From Clostridiales bacterium (GTDB lineage Bacteria > Bacillota > Clostridia > Oscillospirales > Oscillospiraceae): a stretch of 64,000 bases of DNA. Shown here in pieces: positions 19,200 through 29,355 of this stretch; position 1 is the first letter of the stretch, and every line of letters begins with the position of its first letter. Position numbers and translations under genes: made by a program. Under the pieces are notes generated by a model. The model saw nothing but the letters and a program-made list of their open reading frames with translations, did not search any database and was not told the origin of the DNA. Where the stretch lies: assembly GCA_029265975.1 (NCBI GenBank), contig JAJUGN010000002.1, positions 24,089-88,088 on the forward strand, in the 5' to 3' direction.

Positions 19200-20078
19200 T
19201 TGCTCTGGCGCAGGAAATATGAGAAAACGAGGTTTATTGCCGTGGAGCGTAAAATAATTGTTGACAGCTGCTGCGACGTCACTCCCGAGCTTTGCGAAAA
19301 GTACGGGATCGAAACCGTCCCGCTGACTCTTCTTCTGGGCGACAGAAGCATTCCCGACGACGAGAACCTGGACATGCCCGCTTTCATGCGGGCAATGAAA
19401 AGCTGCATGGAAAAGATAGGCTCTGCGGCTCCGTCGCCCGGCCACTACAAGGACGCTTTCATAAAAGCCTGCAGGTCATATGTCGTCACGCTTTCAAGCA
19501 ATCTTTCCGGCTCTTTCGCAAGCGCGGTTACAGGAAAAACAATGGCGGAGGAAGAGGCCCCGTCAACCGAGGTGCATGTGTTCGATTCAAAAAGCGCGTG
19601 CGCCGGGGAAGTTCTGCTGACCCTTAAGATCGCCGGAATGATTCGGGCTGGCTTCAGTCATAAAAAGATTATCTCCGCGGCCGACGACTTTATAAAGCAT
19701 ATGAAAACATATTTTGTGCTCGAAAGCGTAGACAATCTTCTGAAAAACGGCAGAATAGGCAAAATAACGGGCAAAATAATATCCGTGCTGAACATTAAGC
19801 CCCTGATGGGAGCGGACGAGGACGGAAACATCGCCCTTTATTCGCACGCAAGGGGCGAAAAGCAGGTAATCGAAAAGCTTGCCGATACCATCGAAAAAAG
19901 CGGCAAGGATTTAAGGGATGAAAACATAGTTATTGCCCACTGCAACAACCCCGGACTTGCAAACAAGCTGAAGGACGCGATAACAAACAGGTACCGCTTC
20001 GGGGACATACTCATCGTGCCGACGAGGGGCATAAGCACCATATACGCAAACGACAAGGGAATAGTCCTCGCTTTTTGA
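19200..20078 (+). CDS. DegV family fatty-acid-binding protein (possible GTG start near 19242)
   Basis: KIIVDSCCDVTPELCEKYGIETVPLTLLLGDRSIPDDENLDMPAFMRAMK. Confidence 0.9.
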   Translation: MLWRRKYEKTRFIAVERKIIVDSCCDVTPELCEKYGIETVPLTLLLGDRSIPDDENLDMPAFMRAMKSCMEKIGSAAPSPGHYKDAFIKACRSYVVTLSSNLSGSFASAVTGKTMAEEEAPSTEVHVFDSKSACAGEVLLTLKIAGMIRAGFSHKKIISAADDFIKHMKTYFVLESVDNLLKNGRIGKITGKIISVLNIKPLMGADEDGNIALYSHARGEKQVIEKLADTIEKSGKDLRDENIVIAHCNNPGLANKLKDAITNRYRFGDILIVPTRGISTIYANDKGIVLAF

Positions 20079-20215
20079 CCCAAAACAACGCTCCATTTAT
20101 GCCCGGCAGCGAGAATCTCCTGTTTTTGAGCATATATAATCCGCGCGGTCCCTTCCGTGGGCTTTCCGCCCCGTCAGGATTTCTTGCGCAGTTGGCCCCT
20201 GTTCCTGCGGCATAT

Positions 20216-20263
20216 AAAATCATCCTCACTCAGCTTTTCTCGACGGCTGAGGGATGATTTTTT
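20216..20263 (+). terminator. Intrinsic terminator
   Basis: aaaatcatcc...ggatgatttttt stem-loop. Confidence 0.7.
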
Positions 20264-20427
20264 GTTATCCGCGAGTCCGCACTTTTCGTCAGCCTTTGCT
20301 GTTTTTGGAGGTTTATGCCGGTGTCGCAGAGGCGAAAACGACAATTTTATAATTATTTTTCCTGTTAACGGTTGAAAAAAAGCGTATAATAGATATAAAA
20401 ATACAGAATGCACTATATGAGGTAAAA

Positions 20428-21666
20428 ATGAAAAAGATCCTTTCCCGAGCGTCTCTTGCAGCAGCAGCCCTGACACTTTTTTCTGCCATGCTTGCCGCCT
20501 GTACGGGCGGGGGCGCCCCGTCCGCTCCCTCCAATGCCTTGCCGTCTTCTCCGGTTCAAAGCTCAAGCGAGACTCCGGTTCCGGAGCCGTCCTTCCCTTC
20601 AAATTCCCTGCCACCCTCCACTCCCGCGCCATCGGCCCGGAATACGCCCCTGAAGCCCGAAGATGACAATTTCAGGGCCAAAGCGCTCTATCTCAGCGGA
20701 TGGACCGTAGGCAGCGAGGAAAAGGTTCTGCACTACATACAGCTTGCCAATTCGACGGAGATCAATTCTTATGTTATAGACATAAAGGACGAATCGGGCC
20801 TTGTGGCCTACGAATCCTCCGTTCCGCTTGTGCAGGAAACAAAGGGATGGGACGGAAAATATGATCCCGATAAGGTTATCAGGGCCTTCCATGACAACGG
20901 CATCCGCGTAATAGGCAGGATAGTCTGCTTCAGGGATCCTTGTCTCTCGCTTAAGAAGCCGGAGCTTGCCATAAAGACCACTAAGGGCGGGCTGTTCAGG
21001 GACGCGAACATGAAAACCTGGCTCAATCCCCGAAACAGGGACTCCTGGACTTACCTTGTGGATATAGCGAGAGAAGCGGCCGGAAAGGGCTTTGACGAGA
21101 TACAGTTTGATTACGTCAGGTTCCCGAGCGAAGGCGACACGAAAGCAATAGACTACGGAAGCGACAGCCGCTCCAAGCATGAGGTCATCGACGAGTTTCT
21201 GGCTTACGCCCGCAGGGAGCTGCCCGGAGTTGTCCTCTCGGCGGATATATTCGGAATAGTATGCGTAAGCCCTGCGGATACCGAGGACATAGGCCAGAAC
21301 CTTGAGTATATAGGGAGAAGCGTTGACTATATTTCTCCTATGGTTTACCCTTCGCATTACGCCCTCGGGCAAATCGTCAACGACGTGAAGTTTATAAGAC
21401 CGGATCTCGAGCCTTACGGGGTGGTTTTGAACACCCTGCTCAAGGCAAAGGAAAGGATATCGAAGGTCGAAGGGTACGGAGCCAAAATTAGACCCTACAT
21501 TCAGGATTTCACCGCTTCCTGGCTGGGAAAGGGAAATTACCAGAACTACGGAGCCGAGCAGGTCCGCCTGCAGATTAAGGCGGTCTACGACGCCGGATAT
21601 GAGGAATGGATACTTTGGAACGCAGGCAACGATTATTCCGAGTCCGCGTTCATAAAGAAAAAATAG
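20428..21666 (+). CDS. Putative glycoside hydrolase (DUF4015-like) lipoprotein
   Basis: KALYLSGWTVGSEEKV...YVIDIKDESGLVAYESSVPL...GFDEIQFDYVRFPSEGD...LSADIFGIV; signal peptide with Cys. Confidence 0.85.
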   Translation: MKKILSRASLAAAALTLFSAMLAACTGGGAPSAPSNALPSSPVQSSSETPVPEPSFPSNSLPPSTPAPSARNTPLKPEDDNFRAKALYLSGWTVGSEEKVLHYIQLANSTEINSYVIDIKDESGLVAYESSVPLVQETKGWDGKYDPDKVIRAFHDNGIRVIGRIVCFRDPCLSLKKPELAIKTTKGGLFRDANMKTWLNPRNRDSWTYLVDIAREAAGKGFDEIQFDYVRFPSEGDTKAIDYGSDSRSKHEVIDEFLAYARRELPGVVLSADIFGIVCVSPADTEDIGQNLEYIGRSVDYISPMVYPSHYALGQIVNDVKFIRPDLEPYGVVLNTLLKAKERISKVEGYGAKIRPYIQDFTASWLGKGNYQNYGAEQVRLQIKAVYDAGYEEWILWNAGNDYSESAFIKKK

Positions 21667-21727
21667 AAGCAAAGTGCCGCGGCGCCGCATACATCGGACC
21701 CCGCGCAGTTTTTGACCGATGCTTCAA

Positions 21728-21757
21728 ACGCCGCGCCATGTGCGCGGCGTTTTTTTA
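21728..21757 (+). terminator. Intrinsic terminator
   Basis: aaacgccgcgccatgtgcgcggcgttttttt. Confidence 0.85.
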
Positions 21758-21897
21758 AGTAATTACCAATATACTTTTTAGCTCCGATGTGGTATAATTA
21801 TAAAAAAATGTAGTTTTATGTAATCCGGGGCATGGCAGCACAGCTCAAGAAGGCGCCGCCGCCCCGTTTTTTCGAACTGCAGAAAGGAAGGTGCGGT

Positions 21898-22353
21898 ATG
21901 GTGACGTTCTGGCTGATAGCGCTCGTTATCTTCCTCGTCGTTGAAGGCGCGACGGTGGGGCTTGTATCGATATGGTTTGCGATAGGAGCGCTTGCGGCCC
22001 TTATAAGCGCGATTTGTCAGGCTCCTCTTTGGATGCAGGTGTTTTGGTTTGTCGCAATATCGGCGGTTTCGATTGCCGCCACGCGGCCGCTTGTAAAGAA
22101 ATATCTGGCGCCCAAGCACAGCCCTACGAACGCCGACCGTTTTCTCAATATGGTGGGCATCGTGACTGAGCGCATAGACAATCTGGGAGAAACGGGCTCC
22201 GTCCAGCTCGGAGGGAAGCTTTGGCGCGCCCGGTCGGAAAACGGCGCCATCATCGAAGCGGGTGAAAAGGTGCGCTCTGTCCGTATCGAAGGAGTAAAGC
22301 TTATCGTCGTTCCTCAGGATTCCATGGATTCGGCGAAGGCGGGAAAAGAATAA
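21898..22353 (+). CDS. NfeD family membrane protein
   Basis: MVTFWLIALVIFLVVEGATVGLVSIWFAIGALAAL...; C-terminal OB-like segment; adjacent to an SPFH gene. Confidence 0.85.
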   Translation: MVTFWLIALVIFLVVEGATVGLVSIWFAIGALAALISAICQAPLWMQVFWFVAISAVSIAATRPLVKKYLAPKHSPTNADRFLNMVGIVTERIDNLGETGSVQLGGKLWRARSENGAIIEAGEKVRSVRIEGVKLIVVPQDSMDSAKAGKE

Positions 22354-22366
22354 AGGAGGTAATTTT

Positions 22367-23302
22367 ATGAACCCGGTAGCGAACGCAGGAAACATCCTCG
22401 GATCTTTTGCTGGCGGAATTGTGGTAATAATAATTCTGCTCATCATTGTCAAGAACATATGCATAGTGCAGCAGGCCAGGGCCTATGTAATAGAGCGCCT
22501 TGGGGCTTATTCCGCCACATGGGGCGTTGGGCTGCATTTCAAGATCCCGCTCATCGAGCGCGTGGCCAAGGTCGTGTCGCTTAAGGAGCAGGTCGTAGAC
22601 TTCAAGCCTCAGCCCGTAATAACCAAGGACAACGTGACGATGCAGATAGACACGGTGCTTTATTTTGAAATAACGGACCCTAAGCTTTACGCATACGGAG
22701 TCGAGAACCCGATGCCCGCGCTTGAAAACCTGACCGCGACTACTCTCAGAAACCTTATCGGAGAACTGGAGCTTGACCAGACCCTGACCTCCAGAGACAC
22801 GATAAACAGCAAAATGCGCATAATACTCGACGAGGCGACCGACCCCTGGGGCATACGCGTCAACCGCGTCGAGCTTAAGAACATAATCCCGCCCAGAGAG
22901 ATACAGGAAGCCATGGAAAAGCAAATGAAGGCGGAGCGGGAGCGCCGCGAGGCGATACTTAGGGCCGAGGGCGAGAAGCGATCCGCTATCCTGGTCGCCG
23001 AGGGCGAGAGGGAGTCGGCCATACTGAGAGCCGAGGCAAAAAAGGAAGCGAGAATATTGGAGGCCAACGGCGAGGCGGAGGCGATACTTGCCGTACAGAA
23101 GGCGGTGGCGGAAGGCATCAAGATGGTAAACGAGGCAAATCCTTCCGAGGCGTTTATAAAAATCCGCGCCCTCGAAGCTTTTGCCGCCGCGGCAGACGGA
23201 AAGGCGACTAAGATTATCATACCCTCTGAAATCCAGAGCCTTGCGGGGCTTGCCAATGGGCTTAAGGAAGTTATAGGCGGCGTTTCTCCGGAAGCGAAGT
23301 GA
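22367..23302 (+). CDS. SPFH/band-7 domain protein
   Basis: QQARAYVIERLGAYSATWGVGLHFKIPLIERVAKVVSLKEQVVDFKPQPVITKDNVTMQIDTVLYFEITD. Confidence 0.95.
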   Translation: MNPVANAGNILGSFAGGIVVIIILLIIVKNICIVQQARAYVIERLGAYSATWGVGLHFKIPLIERVAKVVSLKEQVVDFKPQPVITKDNVTMQIDTVLYFEITDPKLYAYGVENPMPALENLTATTLRNLIGELELDQTLTSRDTINSKMRIILDEATDPWGIRVNRVELKNIIPPREIQEAMEKQMKAERERREAILRAEGEKRSAILVAEGERESAILRAEAKKEARILEANGEAEAILAVQKAVAEGIKMVNEANPSEAFIKIRALEAFAAAADGKATKIIIPSEIQSLAGLANGLKEVIGGVSPEAK

Positions 23303-23467
23303 AGGCGCGGGGCTTCTTCTCCGCAAATAAGGAATAACAGGCAAAATCTTAATACAAAACGGTAAAAAGGGGCCGCGGCATTTTTGCGCTTTGCCGCGGC
23401 CTATACTTTTGATTTTTTAAGGCGCCGGGTTTTTGCGAAGCAATCGGCTCGGCGGCGGAGTCACTTG

Positions 23468-24244
23468 TCAGGGCCTTTGATTATGCGTATCGTTCCATGC
23501 CGCGAGATATGCATAGCAAAACCAGAAGGTATCGCGGGAAAGAAGGGCTTCCATAAGGTCTCCGGCCTTCCGCTCAAGCCCCCTGCTTTGCAAATAAACA
23601 CAGATGCCGTAAAGAATAATGACGAATTCCATGTCGTCGCGCTCATTTTCAAGCTGGCGCAAAATCTCGTCAGCCGCAATTTTGCCCGAAAACAATCTGA
23701 CGGCCTTTTCGTACGCGGTATGGTGGCCTGCATCCATTCCTTCGCGGTAACGCTTCAGAAGGCAGGGCTCGCCGCCGCCGCGGAAGCTGCCTAGGGTATG
23801 CCAGTAAATTACGGCGATGCCCATTTCGTCGTCGCAAAGCGGCATGGCTTCTTCAAATTTCGCGTTCGAGTCCGCATAATTGCCGGCGTAATAATCGCAG
23901 AGGCCAATGCGATATATGCAGTCAAGCCTGTCTCCGCCGAGCTCAAGGCAGCGTATAAAATCGGCTTTGGCCTTTTCCGGCTGAAGCGTGGAAAGATAGC
24001 GTCCGGCCCTGCCCCTGTACGCCCGGATATCGCCCGGCAGCAGGCTCGCCGCCTTATCGTAGGCCCCGATCGCTTCACGGTACCTGAGCTGTCTGCACAG
24101 CGCTTCGCCAAGCGCAAGATAGTCCTCGCCTCCGTTTAACGAAGACCTCGCCGCCTCGACTTCGGAGGAATCCGGCGTCGAGCATCGGGCTCCCGCAAGC
24201 TGACTGTCCCGGTCCGCGCGGACCTCTTCAAAATACTTGCCCAT
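23468..24244 (-). CDS. TPR-repeat protein
   Basis: ALGEALCRQLRYREAIGAYDKAASLLPGDIRAYRGRAGRYLSTLQPEKAKADFIRCLELG. Confidence 0.7.
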   Translation of the reverse strand: MGKYFEEVRADRDSQLAGARCSTPDSSEVEAARSSLNGGEDYLALGEALCRQLRYREAIGAYDKAASLLPGDIRAYRGRAGRYLSTLQPEKAKADFIRCLELGGDRLDCIYRIGLCDYYAGNYADSNAKFEEAMPLCDDEMGIAVIYWHTLGSFRGGGEPCLLKRYREGMDAGHHTAYEKAVRLFSGKIAADEILRQLENERDDMEFVIILYGICVYLQSRGLERKAGDLMEALLSRDTFWFCYAYLAAWNDTHNQRP

Positions 24245-24320
24245 GCATATCACCGATGCCTGCGCCGGCACTGCCCGAACTATTAAAAAAATGTTTCATT
24301 ATTCTTCCCCTTTTACTAAT

Positions 24321-24362
24321 TGAGCATCGCCCGCAGTGTTCGACCTGCGGGCGATGCTTTAC
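24321..24362 (-). terminator. Strong hairpin (agcatcgcccgcag...ctgcgggcgatgct), likely terminator
   Basis: Perfect 14-bp stem in an intergenic region. Confidence 0.6.
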
Positions 24363-24485
24363 GCGAGGATTTAATATGGCGGCTTGCTCCGCTTTAATTA
24401 TATGACGGGCCGGTTTGCCTCCGCAAGCTCCCTCGGGGGATAAATGCTTTGCAATATATTCCGGACTGTTTGGAAAATATGCCTA

Positions 24486-25355
24486 TCAGCCGAAATCTCT
24501 CGTATCCCATATCATGATCCCCATGACGCTCTTCTGCCAATGTGAAAACATGCCCCTCTCGTTTAGACGGGACGATATATATTCGCGCAGCCTCGATTTG
24601 ACCTCCTCGCTGAGCGGTCCGTAACGCCCGAAATCGCGGCAGACCGCTTCAAAAGCCTCCTCCGGCTTTTCCTCCTTTGCCCATTCGCAGGGAGCGTAAG
24701 TGAGTTCGGGACGGTATCCAAGGCCGTAAATAATGTTGAAGGGATGTATGATGTCGTTGCCGCCGGCGGCTTTCAGTTCGCGTCCGAAGACAATCTTCTG
24801 GAAGTCCCCACGCGAAGAGCTGAGCGCCGTTCCGCAAGCGGTCGCATAACAGCAGAAGCCTTTTGAAGCCCTGTTCATTTTAAGCAGGGACTCCGTATCG
24901 TTAATGCCGGTGTTAAGAGAGGAAAGAACTATGTCGAAACGGCAGGGCAGAGCTTCCAGCGATACGCTTTTCCAGTCGGCGCATACGGGAATCAGGTTTT
25001 TGACCCCGAGCTTTTCCGCCTTTTCCATCATCGTCTCCTGCATGCCCCGTGAGCTGTCCAGAGCATATACCGCCCTGCATTTTCCGGCCAGCGCCAGGGA
25101 ATATGCGCCCGTTCCGCTTCCGATATCCAGCGCGACGGCGTCCGGAGAAAAAGCGCCCAGCTTTTCGAGCCTCACGATCGCCGCTTCGATACGCCGCGTA
25201 TCCGCGCCCATCGAAATGTCGTAAGTCGCGGCCATTTTGTCCCAGACCGCGGTTTTCTCGTCGGCGCTGCATTTTTCAAGGCTGAAATGCTCGCTTTCGC
25301 TCATAGCAAGACGCCACTGTCTGCCTGCAAAATCTGCGTACTGTTCAAACTTCAC
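24486..25355 (-). CDS. Class I SAM-dependent methyltransferase
   Basis: VALDIGSGTGAYSLALAGKCRAVYALDSSRGM; last gene of the Nik/Opp-type operon. Confidence 0.88.
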   Translation of the reverse strand: MKFEQYADFAGRQWRLAMSESEHFSLEKCSADEKTAVWDKMAATYDISMGADTRRIEAAIVRLEKLGAFSPDAVALDIGSGTGAYSLALAGKCRAVYALDSSRGMQETMMEKAEKLGVKNLIPVCADWKSVSLEALPCRFDIVLSSLNTGINDTESLLKMNRASKGFCCYATACGTALSSSRGDFQKIVFGRELKAAGGNDIIHPFNIIYGLGYRPELTYAPCEWAKEEKPEEAFEAVCRDFGRYGPLSEEVKSRLREYISSRLNERGMFSHWQKSVMGIMIWDTRDFG

Positions 25356-25359
25356 GGCC

Positions 25360-26940
25360 TTAACCTATGCTGACCTTGAAAAGATCCGGACAGAAGGTCA
25401 CGTCCAGATTGAAGTTCTGCACGCGCTTGTTCATCGCGTATAAAGTCACATCGTACCAAAGCGGGATTACATATTCCTTTTCCTTGACCAGCTTCTGCAT
25501 CTCCGCATAGTACTTCTGACGCTCCGTTTTGTTCGGCTCAACCGCGACCTTGTCTATTAGCGCGTCCAAAGCCGCGTCCTTGATGCCGTAGCTGCGCGAG
25601 GCGTTGTTCGTGCCGCCGCTCCTTACGTTGCGCACGAAGAAGTAGTTCGGCTCGCCTGCCGAAACGGTGAAGGGCTGCGGCGCTATATCGTAGGTGCCTT
25701 CCTTAAGCCTTTTCGTCCATGTCGCTGAATCGACGGTTTCGATCTGTGCGTTCACTCCGATTTCCTTAAGCTGCGCCTGTATCATGGCCGCCGTGTCCTG
25801 ATAGGGCCAGCGCCCGAGCAGGGACGAGTTCAGCAGTATTGTGCAGCTCGCTTCACCCGTGCCTATGGCCTTGAGCTTAAGCTCCTTGGCCTGCTTCGCG
25901 TCAAAGACGTAGCCGCAGTCGGTGAGCCATGTCGAGCCAGCGGAGCTCAGAACGCTTTTTGCCGGTTCTCCGTAGCCCTTGAGGAGCTTCTTTACTATCG
26001 TATCCCGGTCTATGCTGAGGCTGAGCGCCCTGCGCATATTGACGTCGCTGAAAAGCTTGCCGCTGGTGGTATTCATAAAATAATAGTGGACCGTGCTGAC
26101 AAGCCGCTGCTTCATGACCAGATTTTTGTCGCCCAGAACCGTGGAGGCCTGCTGAGGAAGTATTCCTCCCACGTCCGAAATAACGTCCACCTCGCCGCTC
26201 TGGAGCGCAGACAGCCTGGTTGTGGCATCGGCGATGTTCTTGAATATCACTTTGTCGAGCTTAGGCACGCCCTCCCAGTATTTATCGAATTTTGAGAGGG
26301 TAAGAGTCTGCGTCTTTTCGTCGTAAGAATCGTATTTGTAGGGGCCGGTTCCGTAAGGCGTGGTAATCTCTTTTTTGGAATTGAACGAGGCCGGAGAAAA
26401 CATGGCGCTGTTTTCATACCCGAGTCTGAGGTCGAAGTCCGGGATCGCCTTTTCATGGGTTACCGTAAAGCTCAAGTCGTCCACTTTGGCCATTTTTGTG
26501 ATTTTTCCGAATTCACCCGTATTTTCAAATGCCGGGTCATAAGACTTTGAACCGCTGTTCCAGTGATAAAGCCTGTCTAGGTTCATAATCGCGACATCGC
26601 TGGTAAGCTTGGCGCCGTCGTGGAATGTGACGCCGCTTTTAAGCTTTATTGTCCATGTAAGGCCGTCCTGGGAGGGTTTGGCGGATTCCGCAAGCTTCAT
26701 TTCGGCTTCCATTTTGTCGTTGAGCATGACAAGGGATTGCCAGACGTTAGTGCTTCCGTGGACAAAAATATTTGTTGTCGGACCCTGGTAAAAGCTGCGC
26801 CCCGCGGCTATGGTTATTATTTTCGATCCCGACGCCGTGGGCTGTGGTCCGCTTTGCTGGGCCGGCGAGTTGGAGCAGGCCGACGCAATGCACGCCAGAA
26901 GAATTACAAGCGAAAGCAGAAGCGCGATTTTCTTTTTCAT
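25360..26940 (-). CDS. NikA/OppA-type ABC substrate-binding lipoprotein
   Basis: Lipobox IASACSNS; SBP family 5 pattern (TIKLKSGVTFHDGAKLTSDVAIMNLDRL..., PYGTGPYKYDSYDEKTQTLTLSKFDKYWEG). Confidence 0.92.
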   Translation of the reverse strand: MKKKIALLLSLVILLACIASACSNSPAQQSGPQPTASGSKIITIAAGRSFYQGPTTNIFVHGSTNVWQSLVMLNDKMEAEMKLAESAKPSQDGLTWTIKLKSGVTFHDGAKLTSDVAIMNLDRLYHWNSGSKSYDPAFENTGEFGKITKMAKVDDLSFTVTHEKAIPDFDLRLGYENSAMFSPASFNSKKEITTPYGTGPYKYDSYDEKTQTLTLSKFDKYWEGVPKLDKVIFKNIADATTRLSALQSGEVDVISDVGGILPQQASTVLGDKNLVMKQRLVSTVHYYFMNTTSGKLFSDVNMRRALSLSIDRDTIVKKLLKGYGEPAKSVLSSAGSTWLTDCGYVFDAKQAKELKLKAIGTGEASCTILLNSSLLGRWPYQDTAAMIQAQLKEIGVNAQIETVDSATWTKRLKEGTYDIAPQPFTVSAGEPNYFFVRNVRSGGTNNASRSYGIKDAALDALIDKVAVEPNKTERQKYYAEMQKLVKEKEYVIPLWYDVTLYAMNKRVQNFNLDVTFCPDLFKVSIG

Positions 26941-26963
26941 TTCGGTTCTCCTTAAATTATATA

Positions 26964-27752
26964 TTAAAGACTGACGGACATCTTTGATTCAATCAGCCTT
27001 CTCGTATAAGGGTGCCGGGCTTCGCTCAAATCAAGGCTGCGCAGGGTTTCGACTATCATGCCGTCCTTCATAACCACCTTCCTAGTGCAAAGCCTGTCAA
27101 CAACGGAAATATCGTGGGAGATAAAGAGAATTGCGGTGTTGTTTTCCTCGTGGAGCTTTCGCATAAGAGCGATTATCTGCGACGCGGTTATAACGTCGAG
27201 ATTCGAGGTCGCTTCATCAAGTACCAGGAGGGAGGGCTTAAGCACCATCGCCCTGGCGATGGAAACACGCTGGCGCTGGCCGCCGGAAAGCTGATGCGGC
27301 CGCCTTCGCGCCCATTCCGGCGGCAGCCCCACAAGAGCAAGGCTTTCCTCCGCCTTCCCTTCCGTCGGCAGATGATAGTTTTTGAGCGGCTCCGTTATGA
27401 TTTCACCAAGAGTCATGTGAGGATCCAGCGACGTGCCGCTGTTTTGGAAAACCGCCTGTATGTTTCGCCTTACGGGATACAGATCCTTATAGCCGCGAAG
27501 CCGGGTTATGTCCTCGCCTCCGAACAGAATCTGACCCCCGTCGGGCTCAATCAGCTTGAGCAGCATATTTGCGACGGTGGTCTTTCCGCTCCCGCTCTCG
27601 CCAACAAGCCCCAGCGCTTCTCCGGCGTCCAGGGAAAAGGAAACGTCCCGCACTGCTGCAAAGCTGTCTTTTTTTGCATAGGCAAAATGGCTCAGGCGTT
27701 TTGAGAAAAATTTCGTTAAGTTTTTTACCTCAAGAAGATGGCACATATCCAT
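26964..27752 (-). CDS. NikE/OppF-type ABC ATPase
   Basis: [43 protein letters not shown]. Confidence 0.92.
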   Translation of the reverse strand: MDMCHLLEVKNLTKFFSKRLSHFAYAKKDSFAAVRDVSFSLDAGEALGLVGESGSGKTTVANMLLKLIEPDGGQILFGGEDITRLRGYKDLYPVRRNIQAVFQNSGTSLDPHMTLGEIITEPLKNYHLPTEGKAEESLALVGLPPEWARRRPHQLSGGQRQRVSIARAMVLKPSLLVLDEATSNLDVITASQIIALMRKLHEENNTAILFISHDISVVDRLCTRKVVMKDGMIVETLRSLDLSEARHPYTRRLIESKMSVSL

Positions 27753-27763
27753 GACCGATCCTT

Positions 27764-28521
27764 TTATTTAGCCGCGGAAATAAGTTCCCGCGTATAAGGC
27801 TCCCCGGGATTTGAAAAAAGCTCCGCCGTCTTCCCTCGCTCGACCTCGGCGCCGTTTTTCATTATGATGATCGAATCGGCGGTTTTTGACAGTTCGGCGA
27901 GGTTATGGGAGATATAAATCATTCCGAAGCCAAGCCGCGACTTGAGCGCCATCAGCTCGTCGATTATCTGGAGGCGTATCTCGGCGTCGAGAGCCGATGT
28001 CGGCTCGTCGGCTATGATGAGCCTCGGCTTTTTTGAAATTGCCATCGCTATGACCACGCGCTGCTTCATGCCCCCGCTGAGCTGAGAGGGATATTTGTCA
28101 AGCATGGTTTCCGGAGCCGCTATGCGCGCGTGAGTAAGAAAGTGGATTATTTCTTCGTCTGCGGCTTTCCTGCCGCGCCGGCCCGTGCCGAAGATGTCAT
28201 AAAACTGATGCCTGATCTTTCTCACCGGATTGAGAGCTGCCGAAGGGTCCTGAAACACCATGGATATTTCACAGCCGCGCAGCCTTTCATACTCCTTTTC
28301 CGCCATGCCGACAAGCTCCTTATCCCTGTATCTGACGGAACCTGTAACCTTTGCGCTTTCTGGCAGTATGCCGAGTATTGCCTTCGCTACGGTGCTTTTC
28401 CCGCAGCCGCTTTCGCCTGCAATCCCAAGCGTTTCTCCTTCTTCCAGAGAAAAGCTTAAGTTTTGGACCACGATATTCCGCGAGTAGGCGACGCTCAAAT
28501 TCTTTATTTCAAGAAATCCCA
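27764..28521 (-). CDS. NikD/OppD-type ABC ATPase
   Basis: MGFLEIKNLSVAYSRN...[36 protein letters not shown]. Confidence 0.92.
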
Positions 28522-28533
28522 TATTGTTCTCCG

Positions 28534-29355
28534 TCAATTGGATTTGCTGTCCATTCTGTCTCGGAAGCCGTCGCTTATCAGCTGAAAAGCCAGAATGGAG
28601 AGCGTCACGGCGAGGATAGGATAGATTATCAGGGACGGTCTTTCCGACATATAGAGCCGCGCGTCGTTTATCATCATTCCCCATTCGGCTTCCGGAGCCT
28701 GAGCGCCGAGACCTATAAAGGAAAGCCCCGCAAACTTAAGTATAGTCGAGCCTATGTCGGTTACAATGATGGTTCCTATGGCTCCTACGATATTTGGAAT
28801 TATGTGTCTTGTAGCAAGCTTAAAGCCGCCGGTGCCGGAAACCCTCGCCGCTTTTATATAGTCCGCTTTCCGGATCCCAATGACAAGGCTCCTTACTACT
28901 CTCGCGTATCTTGCCCAGGACACAAGAGCTATCGCGAGCATGACGTTCAGTATTCCCGGCCCCAGGAGACCCGATATCACAAGCGCGAGAATCAGTCCCG
29001 GAAAAGCCAGCACCAGTTCGCAGAAGGCCGTCAAAAGCTTATCGGGGAGCCTGCCCGCAAAAAGGCCGGAAACGGTTCCTATAACGGAGCCTATAAACAC
29101 AGTGATGAGAAGGACGAGGCAGGTAACGCCGAGAGACGTCCTCGCGCCGTAAAGGAGCCTTGAAAGCACGCAGCGGCCCAGCTGGTCGGTGCCTAAAGGG
29201 AAGGCGGCGCTGGAGCCTTCGAGAGCGCGCGCCATGTCCACCGCCAAAGGATCGTTGGGCGCTATAAGCGGCGCGATAATGGCGGCAGTCACCAGTATCG
29301 CGGCAAGCGCGACGCCGGATATCATGGCCGGAGACAGTCTGTTTTCAGCTTTCAT
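28534..29355 (-). CDS. NikC/DppC-type ABC permease
   Basis: LGTDQLGRCVLSRLLYGARTSLG...GLSFIGLGAQAPEAEWGMMINDA. Confidence 0.92.
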   Translation of the reverse strand: MKAENRLSPAMISGVALAAILVTAAIIAPLIAPNDPLAVDMARALEGSSAAFPLGTDQLGRCVLSRLLYGARTSLGVTCLVLLITVFIGSVIGTVSGLFAGRLPDKLLTAFCELVLAFPGLILALVISGLLGPGILNVMLAIALVSWARYARVVRSLVIGIRKADYIKAARVSGTGGFKLATRHIIPNIVGAIGTIIVTDIGSTILKFAGLSFIGLGAQAPEAEWGMMINDARLYMSERPSLIIYPILAVTLSILAFQLISDGFRDRMDSKSN